The position numbers were made by a program, and so were the translations under genes. From Acanthochlamys bracteata (lineage: Eukaryota; Streptophyta; Magnoliopsida; Pandanales; Velloziaceae): a stretch of 64,000 nucleotides of DNA. The DNA is taken from the NCBI GenBank assembly GCA_019914995.1, contig CM034139.1:5558461-5622460 (forward strand). Direction: 5' to 3'. Below the pieces are notes generated by a model. That model was not told the DNA's origin and did no database searches. It saw nothing but the letters and a program-made list of their open reading frames with translations. This document shows positions 23,350 through 35,900 of this stretch, piece by piece (within the stretch, counting starts at the first letter, position 1; each line of letters starts with the position of its first letter).

Positions 23350-25725
23350 ATGTTAAGATTCATATCGCGCTCTATTACTTGTTTCACCAATCCATCTTTG
23401 CCTCAACACAAACTCACCCAGATCACCAACTTTAGACGCTTTTCTTCTTTTGCTCGAACCAGATTGAAGGATTCAACGAGCAGTAGTTGTTTCAGTGGTT
23501 GCATGAGCGAGGTTTTGCAGATTCTTGGTCCTTTTGACCACGGTTTCCCCACTTTCGACTTAAAGTTTTATGTGAATTTGCTGAAGAAGTGCATCAGAAC
23601 TGGGAATTTCTTCGTTGGTACATTGATGCATTCGCATATTTTGAAGTTTGGTTTGGATGCTGAGATCTTGGTTTCGAATGTTTTGTTGGATATGTATGCT
23701 AAAGTGGGCTGTTTTGGTAGTTGCGCCCTAGTGTTCGATGAAATGCGTGAGAAAGATTTGATATCTTGGTGCACTGTTATCTCGGGATTCGTCAGCCATG
23801 GTTATGACTTGGAAGCTTATGGATTGTTCAAGAGAATGCTTTCTAGTGGTCTACAGCCGAACCATTTTGTTGTATCGTCCCTGCTGAAGGGTTGTTCAGT
23901 TTCTGGGGTCCTGGAGTTGGGCCTCCCTGTTCATGGATTGATTATGAAGAGTGGATTAAATTTTGATAGGTTTGTTGAGATTGGGCTTGTTGGTGTTTAT
24001 GCAAAATGTGGCGCAATGGAGGATGCCCAGAAGTTGTTCTATGATATCCCTGTTAAGAGCTCTGTCTCATGGAACGCAATGATTTCTGGTTATGCCCAGA
24101 ATGGATACTTGGACAAGGCTCTAGAACTTTTCTGTGAAATGTATCTTGTTGGATTGGCTGTGGATTTGGTGACTTTGAGGATTGTTGCAAGTGTAGCTTG
24201 TGCCTTGGAATTGTTTAACTTTGCCAAGAATCTACACAGTTACTCGATTAAGATTGGATATGGCAGTGATAGCTTTGTGGTTGCTGAACTAGTCAAGTTG
24301 CTTAGCAAGGTGGAAGAGGTATCATATCTGAGAAAGCTTTTTAAGGCCGTCAAAAAGCCTGATGGCTCATTATACTCTTTACTTATATCTGCATATCACT
24401 TGCTTGGTCACAGGACAGGAGCTTTGTTACTTGCTAAAGATCTTCTGAAGATAAAGTTTAATCCACTCCAAGGATCTATTGTAAGTGTCATTGACATTTG
24501 CCAGTACAAAGAAGAGGGTACCCAAATCCATTGTCATATAATAAGAAGTGGTCACATTTTCTGTCTTTCTATCGGCAATGCCTTGATTTCAATGTATAGT
24601 AGATTTGGCAAAGTAGATTATGCTAACATGGTCTTTCTTGAGATGCGAGTGCGTGATGTTGTAACATGGACAGCTAGGATGGCTGCTCTTGCTCACAACT
24701 TTAAGTTCTGGGAGGCACTCAGAGTTTTTCAGGCTTTCAGGTATAGTAATATTCATATTGACAAGCATTTAATTGTCACAACAATAAATGCTTGTGCAGG
24801 TCTCCAAGACAGTGATAATGGCATGCAAATGCATGCTATGGCTGTAAAACTTGGGATGGACTCCTCTAGTTTCACAGTTATCTCTCTTATTCACATGTAT
24901 GCTAAATGCAGATACATGGACAGTGCTACTATGCTGTTCTCCCTGATATCTATACCACATGATGTGATTACAATCAACATCATGCTTGCTGGTTATTGTT
25001 GGAATTCACAACCAAGGAAAGCCCTCAATCTTTTTTGTAGGGAGTATCATTCTGGGTTTGTTCCTGATAACTTCAGCCTTTCAATCATACTTGGTGCTTG
25101 TACTGATATGAAGTCATTGGTTTCTGGCGAGCAGATACACTGCCACATTGTCAAGAGTGGTTTTGAGGTTTATGATGATATTATTGGAAAAGCTATGATT
25201 AATCTTTATCTGAAATCTGGGAGCATAGGCAGTGCTTGTAAATTCTTCTACACCAGAAAAACATGGGACTTGCACACATTTTCTTCCTTGATGTTTAAAT
25301 ATATACAGAGCAGAAGCCACGAGGACCTGCAACTGTTTCATCAGGTACGACGAAGTGGGTTGCTTGGCAAGTTAACAGCTTTTACTAGAATTTTGAAGAG
25401 ATGTGGTGTTGTATCCTCTGTTGTTCCAGAAACACCAACACCAACTTATAAAGCAGGCTTTATCACAGAAGTGTTTCAAAGTCATCCATCAACTGGCATT
25501 GAAATTGAAAGTTGTGACATAAGTAAGGAGGCAGCTTGCTCTGGTGAAAAATCTGGAAATGAGTCTTTCTCAAATGGCCTCATGTGTAAACAGCATACTG
25601 AAGATAAAAACAGGCAGGAATATAACAGATCAGTTGATGAATTTGACTTGGAAGAAACTAAACAAGCTTACTTTAGCTTCTTTGATGTTCTTAACATGAA
25701 TCAAACTTTTGCTTCTTTAGAGTGA
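23350..25725 (+). CDS. PLS-type pentatricopeptide repeat protein, intronless, with non-PPR C-terminal tail
   Basis: A single exon of 791 residues; start ATG is at 23350. PPR proteins bind organellar RNA and guide its processing or editing. The N terminus (Arg- and Ser-rich, no acidic residues in about 40) looks like an organelle, probably mitochondrial, presequence. Repeats of the P-L-S pattern fill about residues 70-670: LLDMYAKVGCFGSCALVFDEM, VSWNAMISGYAQNGYLDKALEL and VISLIHMYAKCRYMDSA are examples, cut here to under the limit. Several middle repeats are degenerate (residues about 300-370). I do not see the usual E/E+ extension or a DYW domain. Instead the last 110-120 residues are polar, rich in Ser, Glu and Asn, without PPR pattern. 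I do not recognise the specific orthologue. Confidence 0.9.
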   Translation: MLRFISRSITCFTNPSLPQHKLTQITNFRRFSSFARTRLKDSTSSSCFSGCMSEVLQILGPFDHGFPTFDLKFYVNLLKKCIRTGNFFVGTLMHSHILKFGLDAEILVSNVLLDMYAKVGCFGSCALVFDEMREKDLISWCTVISGFVSHGYDLEAYGLFKRMLSSGLQPNHFVVSSLLKGCSVSGVLELGLPVHGLIMKSGLNFDRFVEIGLVGVYAKCGAMEDAQKLFYDIPVKSSVSWNAMISGYAQNGYLDKALELFCEMYLVGLAVDLVTLRIVASVACALELFNFAKNLHSYSIKIGYGSDSFVVAELVKLLSKVEEVSYLRKLFKAVKKPDGSLYSLLISAYHLLGHRTGALLLAKDLLKIKFNPLQGSIVSVIDICQYKEEGTQIHCHIIRSGHIFCLSIGNALISMYSRFGKVDYANMVFLEMRVRDVVTWTARMAALAHNFKFWEALRVFQAFRYSNIHIDKHLIVTTINACAGLQDSDNGMQMHAMAVKLGMDSSSFTVISLIHMYAKCRYMDSATMLFSLISIPHDVITINIMLAGYCWNSQPRKALNLFCREYHSGFVPDNFSLSIILGACTDMKSLVSGEQIHCHIVKSGFEVYDDIIGKAMINLYLKSGSIGSACKFFYTRKTWDLHTFSSLMFKYIQSRSHEDLQLFHQVRRSGLLGKLTAFTRILKRCGVVSSVVPETPTPTYKAGFITEVFQSHPSTGIEIESCDISKEAACSGEKSGNESFSNGLMCKQHTEDKNRQEYNRSVDEFDLEETKQAYFSFFDVLNMNQTFASLE

Positions 25726-28700
25726 AAAGGGGGTAGCCAATTTGTGCATGCAAACCAGGGCAACCTGAACTTCTCAGGAAAGCCCTGCAACCAATTTACG
25801 TGGATGCAGTGTCTGGCATCCCCTGGATTGTTGTAGTATTCTGGCAAATGATGTTACTCGGAAAAACCTTGCTCGAAAAGCTCGAGTGTGAACTTGCTTT
25901 AGAGCATTCATAATAGGCCAAGGCTTGCGTACTTTGGAAATTACTAATTTTCCCTCAGAGCTCTCAGGTTTCTTTTTCAGTTAATACAAGAAGTTTTTCA
26001 GGCATTAAAACAAGTGCATACAGTTTCAAAGTTGTCGTATAGCTCTGAAACTCAACCATCTCTGATTTATTACTTGAGTTTCAGCCAATAACCTCCTAAC
26101 CACCAATTTTGGTAGCTCAACATTCTGTGCATGGTTTTTGAGGGGCAGATATCCATTCTTTAGGTGCCTTGGGCACTGTTCAAATTCTTTTGGATGCAAC
26201 TTTGCTGGAGCAGACGTGGTGGCTGCTGCTGATTTACCCTAAGGACTTGAATTGCTGATTTATTAACTTTCTTGTCACCGGCAATTGTCTCAGTAGTTTG
26301 GCACTTTGAACTCAAAAAGCACGCAGCTTGTAACAAGCTGAGATTGTTCTCAACATCCTTTACACTGTCGTTATATTTTTTTGACATTGAAGCATGACCT
26401 TGATACCGAATAATCAAGATGTACTATTGTACATAAGCGAAGCCGGCGTTTGCTGTACCTGAGGACAACTTCTAGGTATTCTTTTTCCTGAAAGTTACAG
26501 AAGAAAGAATAATTTTCTTTTGACTTTCTGCTTGGCTGTATAAACACTGTCTAGTGTATCTTAAATGGTAGTCTTTTTAACTGTCTGTTTCGGTAATGCA
26601 CGTTATTGTACAGGACATCTCAATAACATTGATGGTCCAGACAAAAACTGAGGAATATAGAGCCTTTATATGTATATCTCCAACACTTTAAAAAATTTTC
26701 TTGCAAATGATGGAGGTTGAAATATTCAAATAAGTTGGTAATCATCATTGAAACTTTAACAGGATATGGTAAACTGTGATAGGAAGGCCTGGCTTTGATG
26801 TTGACAGTGAAGAAGCAGGTAAGTAGTTTCTGAATGTAACTTAAGAATACAGTTCTCTGTTTGACAGACATATTTGAACCCGAACATGGACTTCAAAAAT
26901 ATAGAAATAATACTAGGCAGATGGATTGAAATTTAGGAAGTAACAATACCCTTTAAAAATTTAGTTTTTCATTGCCAATTTGGATTACACTTCTGCTTTC
27001 CTTTTACATGATGTCAGCGTCCCTTGTTATGCTCAATCCATTTGTTGCATGCTGTAGATGTGAAAATGGGCATTAGGAAGTTGGTTGCATCTTATATCAC
27101 CAATCACTAAACATCTGGGAACTTTCTTGATCTATCCAGTAAGACATTGACACCTTAATGTGTTTTAACCTATTTGTATAGGTTATAATAAAAGGGATTC
27201 CTCCTTATTTATGTTTGCTAGTGTAAAATGAGCATCTGATGACTTCAAGATATTAACCTGCATATGCTATTGTTAAAATGGTTAAATCATGTGGAATGAA
27301 TTAATCAGAATGTTATAGGTTACTATTTATTAAACAGGAAGTTGTCAAGCATCATGGCAACATCAGTTTGTGTTCTCCTTGCCGCAGTTATTACTTCTAA
27401 TGGAAGGCGCTGAGTATTTAGCAGGATTCGGTCCGGGCATCGTCATTGTAAGGTTTGTACTTAGAGCCAGGTTTAACTTATCATCCTTGATACTAATAGA
27501 TAAACAGTTTTGACTGAAGCCAAATGAATAAGTGCTCTATGGAAATGCCTTTAGTAATATGGCTGAAGTAATATCCCTCCCGCTTTAGATAGTAGTTGCT
27601 GATGGAGATGTTTAACTCGTTTGTAACAAAGATTCTTGTCAACCTTGATTCATAACCATAAATTTAGTTTCCAGGCATGCTTGTTCAACCTACGAATTCC
27701 AGTTGTTGATTGCATAGGTTGAGCACAGTAATTTAGCTTTCATTGTACTGGCATGAAGCATAATGCTGATCCTTATAGGTTTTCCTGAAATAGTTCAACA
27801 ATTCAAGTATAGGAAATTTCCCTGTTCTACAGTCACTTTAAAACTAGGTAGACTGCTGCAGGTACCTAGACTTTTATGTATCTTGGATCTAGAATAGCAG
27901 ATAGAAAGCTATATCCTTGAAATCTGAATTCTGTGACCATTTTTTCGTCTGAATCTTCTGACACTGTTTACTCAGGGAATGCCAAAAGTATATGTATAGT
28001 TGGTCGAAAAGTACCACTGTATTTTTACTTGTTACATTTTAGATGATTTTCCTTTTGCTGATTGTCACACTTGCATTCTTAACTTTCAAAGTGCAAGTTG
28101 TGCATGAATGCATAACCTGGGCATCTCAAGGCATGATTTATACTCATTTGCTTTATTGCAGATATAGTTTCGTAGTACTTTGGAGGTTCTGATAGCGGTC
28201 AGGCTTTTGCAAGATCTGAATGGCCTGAGATTCAAAATGTTACTCTTATCCACTAAAGATCAGCCATCAGTTTCAGAAGCTCCAAAGCCATATGCCTGGA
28301 TGAATTTGAATTTGATTAGAGCTCAGCTGCAGAGCATCTTCATTAATAGAATCTAGAAAGTAGAAATTTCTGGCAAGCTTGTCAATATTTTGATGAAGAA
28401 GATTCGTTATAAATTACAGTGCTAAAGTAAAGCAACCATCTTTTTCTTCTTTATGAAACAATCAATCATCTATTTTTACCTTTTGTTCAGATTAGAAAAA
28501 TAAATAAATAATAAAGCTGCCCTCCTGAGCCGCTTCAGTTGTTGAACTTAATTTTAAACTTGTTTAGTAGACAATCTTTAGATTCAATAATTGCAGTTTG
28601 GTTTCTATCATAAACAAGTCGAGGCCGGCTAACAGCTCATTACAATATTGAAATACGTAATCATCAAAACTCTCAACCTAATACTTTAAGCTATCTGATT

Positions 28701-30725
28701 TTGTGTAGGATACCAAACTCACAGTTGGAACATTCCGAAAGAACCAACTTAATAATTGGATGACCAGTGTTGTTCCATTTGTAACATGCCCAGCTGGATT
28801 TCCATTGAAATCTTTTTTCTTTTTTTCTAATTGGGATTCTTCAAGCTTTTAACTGCTTTTTGTTTAGAGGATTTGTTAGATTCTTTGTTTGATTGAAGGA
28901 TGGAATGATAGCACATGGGTATGTTACTTGTTACCCATATCAATATAAATAAAACAGGACACAATTGCTAGTCCTCTTTTTTCTAATCATATTCTAAATA
29001 TAATTTCACTTGTTTAACGTTTTCTCAATGCCTCAAAGCTAACATTCTTATGATGTCTGTCTTTATGTTTGCTTACGGATGTTTTGCTGCCTCTTTGCCA
29101 GAATTACCATTGGAATTTTCCTACAGGAAAGTTTCATTCCAACCAAAATATATAGCAGCATGATATTGTAAATAATTATGAACTGTCTGATTTCATTTTC
29201 AGAAAATCTACGTCAAGAGGATCAAAATTATTTATGTGGTAAAATTTTTTGATATATTTCCTGCTGACCTAATTGGATATTTTGGGAGGAATCTTTGCTG
29301 ACTTTACTAGATCATATATATAAACGACCGAAAGTTGCATCCACGTCCACTGTAACCATGTGGGCCGTTGGCTCTTTTCTTTTTTTTCGTCCCAAAAGTT
29401 GTTGTACTCCCCTTCTCATTATTACTAAGATCATCTTTTGTGAAGGGACCATTACGGCGAAGTTGTTTGCTCTGTTAACAGGCAAAATTTTGGATTCTTT
29501 GCTGACTTTGTACCTTGTTTCACAACAAGTAGTGCTGCTTCATTGAGATTTCTTATTACGCATCGCTTGACAGTGAGGATTAATGTTTATAAATTTTATT
29601 AACTTTTTATTTTTAAATAAATTTTATAATTTTTAATTTTTTACAAATTATAAATAAAATATAACTTTCAATAAAATTAAATTTATTTTAAAAAGCTCCG
29701 AAACAATTCAAAGATGTTTTATTTAAATACTTTCAAAAGTCTCCTGCATATATTTAGAGTGTATCTTAATTAGTAAGAACTAAATTTCATAAAACTAAGT
29801 TTGATGATAATAAGTAAATTACAAAAAATTCAAATTAGACCCAAAAATAAAAATAAATTTGATCTCAAATTTTGAAAAGAAAAATAAATACGGTATAGTT
29901 AAAAATACACTCATATAGTAATAGAACTAACTAACCAAAGAGTATATAATAATCAAGTCATGAAAATAGTCTTGTGGAATAACAATAGTAATTCGGAGAA
30001 GACTAGAAGAAGCCACTTGTGTTTTAAGAGAACTTATTAACGATTGACAATGTATGCAAATGCAACTAATAATAATGTTTAAAAGAAACGGTCAAAACTG
30101 CATGGATTGGAAATCAAAGTGCAGCTGGATAACACTACCTTCCCTACTTAATTTGACAAAACGTGCTAAAAGAAATTAATAAAATGAAATACTAATGATT
30201 CTAATCAAAACCAAAGACAATGAATTGTGAAATCAAATTATGGCTATGACTTGCAAGCCACTCGCAGAAAATTCATGGAGTAACATGTTACCATACAAGA
30301 GAAGAATATTAGTATGAACTTTTTTAATTCTGAAGAGCACTTGCAGAATTAAAACAAGAAACACGTATATAAATCATTCCATGAATAACGGTCATCATAC
30401 TAAATATGAAATGTAAATGAACGCCATTCTTTTTTGTCGAAAATTTGAACAATATACATTAATTTTCCTGCTTCTACTCTCTCTACTATCTGAGAAATTT
30501 ATTCACTTCATCTCAAAATATACATACACATTTGAAGGTAGAGCTTTCCTCCATAATGAATGCAAATTCATAAAATTTAACTAAAATGCCAAACAATCTT
30601 TGACGATGCTAATACGAATTTAAATATCTAACAGACAGCGAAAAGATGATGATTTAATTCCTGATAAAAACATCTTTACAGTATTTTTGTTCTCTTTGAT
30701 TTTGAATTTGAGTGGACGGAATCAA
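25726..30725. other. About 5 kb without a recognised protein gene
   Basis: No ORF here shows family features on either strand. The first 2.7 kb (to about 28.4 kb) is of ordinary base composition and contains exon-like blocks bordered by splice signals, for example 27340-27451 (CAG before, GTTTGT after) and from 28162 (TTGCAG before). They fit a long, spliced 3' UTR of the PPR gene or a non-coding transcript. From about 28.5 kb it turns AT-rich, with simple A/T blocks at 29575-29720 and 29770-29900. The last part may include the 3' UTR of the LRX gene. Confidence 0.4.
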
Positions 30726-32930
30726 TCAGTAGTTGATTGATGGAGGAGGTGGTGATGCATATGAGATACCGATTACCGGCGGTAATGGGCCTGGAAACAT
30801 TGGAGTTGGAGTTGGCGGCGGAGGTGGAGAAGGTGATGGCGGGGGCGGCGAGTAGTAGTACAACGGTTGAGTAGAACGCGAAGGTGGCGTAGGAGATGGC
30901 GATGGCGGTGGTGGTGAAGGCGGCGGAGGAGACGTATAGTAGTAAGTTGGTGTAGGCGGATGAAAAGGCGAAGGCGGTGGTGGTGATGGCGGCGGCGGAG
31001 ATGTATAGTAGTAGGTTTGTGTAGGGGGAGGAGGAGATGACGACGGTGGGGGAGGTGAAGGCGGTGGTGGTGACGTATAGAAGTAAGTTGGCGCAGGCGG
31101 AGGAGGAGATGTTGATGGTGGTGGTGGGGAAGGCGGCGGAGGCGAGCTATAGTAGTAGGTTGGTATAGGTGGGTGGGAAGGAGATGGTGGTGGAGGTGGA
31201 GGAAGCTCTACGCACGGTGGCGGAGGCGGCGGTGGGGGTTCGATGCATGGAGGAGGAGGAGGTGGTGAGATTGGTGGAGGCGGCGGAGGCGGAGAGTGTA
31301 TGGGTGGCGGCGGAGAGTAGTAGTCGTGAACAGGTGGCGGAGGCGGTGAATAGTAATTCAAAGGTGGCGGAAGAGGACTGCGTGGGCTTGGAGGTGGCGG
31401 TGGGGAATAGTAAGCTGGTGGGGGAGGTGAGTTGGGAGGCGGCGGTGGTGGGGAGCGCACGCAGTAGATAGGTGCCGGCGTTGGTGAGGGCGGTGGTGGT
31501 GATGGTGGTGGAGGAGAGGGATACACTGGTGGAGGTGGAGATGGAGGAGGCGGTGATGGCGGTGGAGGTGACGCATACACTAGTGGCGGTGGGGACGGTG
31601 GTGGAGGCGACAAGTATACAGGTGGAGGTGGAGAAGGCGGCGGAGGAGAGAATACAGGAGGTGGAGGTGAGTATACCGGCGGTGGTGGAGACGGCGGAGG
31701 AGGAGGCAATGCCGGCACGAACGGAGCGCACCTGAACGAGCTGCAACTGATTGGGTGTGATAAGAACGCTCTGCATTGCTGCGTGGACCTCTGCGCTGGG
31801 CGGGAAGGTAAACAATTCCTCCTATCATCGAACGCCGGTAACCTCTTGCACTGCGGCGGCTCGCCGGTGAAGAAGTTATAACTGAAAGTGAAGTTTAGCA
31901 ACCTCGGCAGTTCACATATCGCCGGCGGTATCGCCCCCGAAAGTAAATTATGCGCGACATTGAGTTGCTCGAGACTCCGCATTCCGGCGATGGAATCCGG
32001 TAACGGCCCAACCAGTTGGTTGTAGCTAAGATCGAGCACCGTCAGTTCTTTCAACAGACCGATAGACTCCGGGACGCACGAGCTCAGCCCGTTGTTCATG
32101 AGAATGATCTCGTTCAGGGTTCTCGACATGTTGCCCAAGCTCGCCGGAACACATCCGCGGAACCTGTTGTTCGCTAGAACTATCACCGACACCGGTGAGT
32201 TACCTATGTTTTCCGGAATATTGAACACGAACCGGTTGTTGTTGATGAATATCGCGTCCAAATCTTTATCGAACAATTCCGCGGGAACTTTTCCTTCAAA
32301 CTCGTTGTACCGGATATCGAGATACTTGAGCTCCGGTAGCCGGAGAACAACAGCAGGAAATTTTCCGGCGAACCTGTTGTTGCTAACATCAAGTTCGAAC
32401 AAGTGCTTCAGCTTGTAAAACGTCTTCGGTATCGTTCCGCAGAACCGATTGGAATTGATATGAATCAGAGCGAGGTCAGTAAGCAAAGAAAGCTCTTCAG
32501 GAAGATAACCGGCAATATCAGCATGGTTAAGATCAATGCCCGCGACGACGTTGATCGAATGGTTCGACGGCAACGGAGCGCAGAAGACTCCCTTATAGTT
32601 GCACACATCAGGACCAACCCAGTTGCCGGTGAAATTCAACGGGTCAGAGAAAATAGCAAGCTTCCATGACTGAAGAGCTATATAAGCATCACGGATACGA
32701 GAGTTCTCAAAGACATAAGACGGCGGAACCGTAACGTTCTCTCCGCGAGAACCGTCAGATTCTCTATAGAACAAAAGCTGCCGGCGGCGACTGGATCCAG
32801 ACTCTGCTTCACTGAGACCATAGCTTGTGAAAGCAGTAGTGGTACTAAATGTTATGAACAAAAGAAAGAAGAGAAGAAGAATAATGGAAACAGAAGAAGA
32901 AGAATGAGAACAATGTAGGTTGTTCTTCAT
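30726..32930 (-). CDS. LRX: Leucine-rich repeat extensin-like protein (LRX3/4/5 type)
   Basis: An intronless 734-residue extracellular chimera. LRX proteins bind RALF peptides through the LRR part and are anchored in the wall by the extensin part, linking wall state to growth. Start ATG is at 32928-32930. A signal peptide (about residues 1-34, long Leu/Phe core) is followed by the conserved N-terminal block ([29 protein letters not shown]), about ten LRRs (about 120-370, e.g. [16 protein letters not shown]) and a Cys-rich hinge ([17 protein letters not shown]). From about residue 405 to the end it is Ser/Pro repeats: SPPPP, with Tyr clusters such as [15 protein letters not shown] repeated. 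The class seems vegetative (LRX3/4/5), but the paralogue is not assigned. Large antisense ORFs across the repeat region are composition artefacts. Confidence 0.95.
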   Translation of the reverse strand: MKNNLHCSHSSSSVSIILLLFFLLFITFSTTTAFTSYGLSEAESGSSRRRQLLFYRESDGSRGENVTVPPSYVFENSRIRDAYIALQSWKLAIFSDPLNFTGNWVGPDVCNYKGVFCAPLPSNHSINVVAGIDLNHADIAGYLPEELSLLTDLALIHINSNRFCGTIPKTFYKLKHLFELDVSNNRFAGKFPAVVLRLPELKYLDIRYNEFEGKVPAELFDKDLDAIFINNNRFVFNIPENIGNSPVSVIVLANNRFRGCVPASLGNMSRTLNEIILMNNGLSSCVPESIGLLKELTVLDLSYNQLVGPLPDSIAGMRSLEQLNVAHNLLSGAIPPAICELPRLLNFTFSYNFFTGEPPQCKRLPAFDDRRNCLPSRPAQRSTQQCRAFLSHPISCSSFRCAPFVPALPPPPPSPPPPVYSPPPPVFSPPPPSPPPPVYLSPPPPSPPPLVYASPPPPSPPPPSPPPPVYPSPPPPSPPPPSPTPAPIYCVRSPPPPPPNSPPPPAYYSPPPPPSPRSPLPPPLNYYSPPPPPVHDYYSPPPPIHSPPPPPPPISPPPPPPCIEPPPPPPPPCVELPPPPPPSPSHPPIPTYYYSSPPPPSPPPPSTSPPPPAPTYFYTSPPPPSPPPPSSSPPPPTQTYYYTSPPPPSPPPPSPFHPPTPTYYYTSPPPPSPPPPSPSPTPPSRSTQPLYYYSPPPPSPSPPPPPTPTPMFPGPLPPVIGISYASPPPPSINY
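30733..31715 (-). repeat. Extensin-coding tandem repeats (GGnGGn on + strand)
   Basis: Nearly 1 kb codes for Ser-(Pro)3-5 units. At 30900-31165 four related longer units, each Tyr-rich block plus [11 protein letters not shown] with a spacing near 24-27 codons, repeat head to tail, which suggests recent unequal exchange. Confidence 0.85.
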
Positions 32931-35900
32931 TTCATTCTCTGTGTTCTTTGTTTGTGTTGAGTTTGAAGAATGAATGAATTGGAGGAAGAAGAATGGAGTC
33001 GTCTTAGGTGGGGTTGTAGTGTTTATGTATTATGTATGGGAGTGTTTTTATGTTAAAAAGAAGAAGGGAAGGTGTTTGGAAGGGAGTGGGGAAATTAACA
33101 TCAACGCCAGCTAGAACACAGCTATAAAATTTCCACCATATATTACAAACAAATTTAATGAATAAAATTTGGAACAATAATAACGAAAGGAAAACTTTCT
33201 TTCTAACGGGCTACTTAGAATTGGGATGCCGTGTTAGATGTTTAGGGGACTTAAATTAATTAATCGGACTGTTTGAATTATGGAATCGAATTCAAACTTT
33301 GCCGAACAGAAAAGAAGAGAATATATAAAGCACTACGCGGAGATTAAAATTAAAGAAAAAAAATTTGTTTTCTAACTACTGCAGTTGTTGTCTTTCCAGT
33401 TATATATCTCGTTCATTTGGCTATCCACTAGTAGGAGTTTAATTGACTTCGCTCTAATTCTGTAGTCATTACAAGTTAACTAAATACAGTAAAAAATATG
33501 TTTTGAATATTCGTAACTAATTTTTATAAAAATAAAAAATAAAAAGTTTTTTTAAAAATAAAGTAAAATTAGAATTTAATATTTATATTTTAATAAATTT
33601 TTAAAATATATTAAAAATTAAAAAATATAATTATATTAAAAAATATGTAAATAAAAAAATTAAATTAAAAATTTTTATGTAAAAATAAAATTCTAAATTT
33701 TTTATAAAATTAAAATATATATAGTGTTCGAAATTTAAAATTTAATAAAAAAAAGTAAAATTACGGACGTTTGAAACACATCCTCAATCATTAGCTAGCT
33801 TCCAAAGCAAATATTTTTCATCACACAGCAACACAGTTTTACAAAACCCATAATAGAAATTATCTTTACGCGTGATAATAAAGATCATCGCTTCTAACTA
33901 AGAACTCTATGAGTTTGAATTAGTAGAAAAAAAAATTTTAAAAAAATAAAGAAAATTTGTTAGTCAATGATGATTATGATAGGTTGCAAAATAGCTGAAG
34001 TGTAAGTAGGTCCCCGGCGGCGTCACATCGTGCATGGCTGGATTGCCGGCGCAGGTCATCTAACGTAAGAGTTCACCTGCCACATTGCTCATATATACGT
34101 ACGCGTATAACAACCGTGTAATATAGTCCCTGTAACGTTGAGTAGAAATTACAAGAAAAAAAAAATGTAAAGGAACAAAAAGTAGTTAAAGTTTTGGTGT
34201 TTAATTTGTAATAATTATTTATGATTTCATTAACAAGCTATTTTATTTTAAATGTACTATTAATACAAAATTTAAATAAAATATTATTTATTATTAAATA
34301 TTTTAATTTTTAATTTAATTTTTAAAATTAAATTATTTTTTATAGTATTAAGCACTCTCAAATACAATTTTAGTGTCTGAGTTAATATACGAAAATTACG
34401 GTTCTCCTTTTAGAAGTTTCACCGAAAGCAAAATTCCTGCGGTTCTCAAAAAAGTAAGCGCATTCCGACGTTCATCTGGAAGAGGTGAAATTACTGCATT
34501 TTATTATCAAAATAACTTAAGAAATAATATTGTATTTCATCAAAAGCATCTCTGTTTTAGGAAATTAAAATTTAAGGAAAAACCAAATAGAGGTAAGGCA
34601 AAGAATATTAATTTGAAAAGCCTATCGCTATCGAATTTTCTGGCTCTAGCTGTGTATGACTCATATATATTAGTTATCTAATAAGTATCTCGACGACAAC
34701 CATATCAGAGACATAATTGGTACCATATTTCCAGACAAATACCATTAACGATAACTCACCCCTTCCTCCTAAAAGTAAGCAAATCATAGATGTCCAACGT
34801 TGATTATTAGGAAATTCAACCATATCAGTAATTCTTCGACAAAAGATCCTCATAACAAGTGTGAACCCTTTCGTCGTGCGCACAACAATAATCCAGAATG
34901 AAAAACAAAAAACATTACTAGCTCTATCTCTCCGTGTGGGGCCCCGATTCTCCAACTTTTTCTTCAGCAGCGGCTCGTTTCGTTTAATAAGGGAATTAAT
35001 ATACAACAACGGTCCAGACCCAAACAGCGGCTAGAGTTAGAGTAAAACATAGATTTTGTAAAATTAAATTTGTTAGAATTGAATTTAATAAAAATAAATT
35101 AGAGATTTATTAGATAAGTTCAAAATAAAATTAAATTAAAAAAATAATTGAATTTAAAATTTGACATGAAAAAATAAATTTAGTATAATTGAACCTTCAG
35201 AACAATGTCTGCTTCGATCACGACCGTTGAGCTCAACTGGGGATGAACGGTGGCAATCAAACTCTACAACAGGATCGAGCCGCCGCTTTGAGGTTGGTCT
35301 TGTTTTATCACACGTCAACGTCGATGTCTCCGCTGAAACACAGATGCCGAGTAGTCTGTTCTCTGTTTGCACGCGCTTACGTCTCTCCTACAATGGTACG
35401 ACCGCAATGTCATCTGTACAGCCCGTAATATAAAATATATCTTCAACTTCAAGAGAAGCAAGGTATGACTCGATGATTATATTATTTTAGTTAGGATTTT
35501 CCAGAGAAGGTATAGCTCAACCTGCTGCAATGGTCCACTATCCAAGTTTATATTATGAGAAGCTGGGGCATGGAGGAAAAGAAAATGAACTTGAGAATTT
35601 GGTGAAAGCTTACTAGAATTCTCGGCACCAACTTTTGATTTTCAATATTTTCCTAACGGGAACAAGATATATTTGGTTGCAGTTCTCTACTACTGCATCA
35701 AAAACAATGATCACGTACAGGTAGCACCTACTGTATTGTACAACTAAAACCATAAAGTGTTGTAAGGAACTTCACTTCTTCCGGATCAGTTCTGCTTGAA
35801 ACCTGAGGGGTCCTCAATTCTTCTGCATAGGGAATTCGATGATTACCTTGTTCAATGAAATGCACGAGAGAACTAGCAATCCGCGAAACAGCAAAGATTG

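Noticed and set aside
26160-26417. 85-codon minus-strand ORF after the PPR gene
   Set aside because: No family resemblance and no splice partners in phase.
31147-31828. Long open frames opposite and beside the LRX extensin repeat (up to 222 codons)
   Set aside because: They follow from the GGN/CCN repeat composition: low-complexity products, no family, and fully overlapped by a clear gene.
34373-35009. ORFs of 102 (+) and 111 (-) codons
   Set aside because: No recognisable domain; I looked for transposase or reverse transcriptase motifs and found none. Not enough to call a gene or an element.
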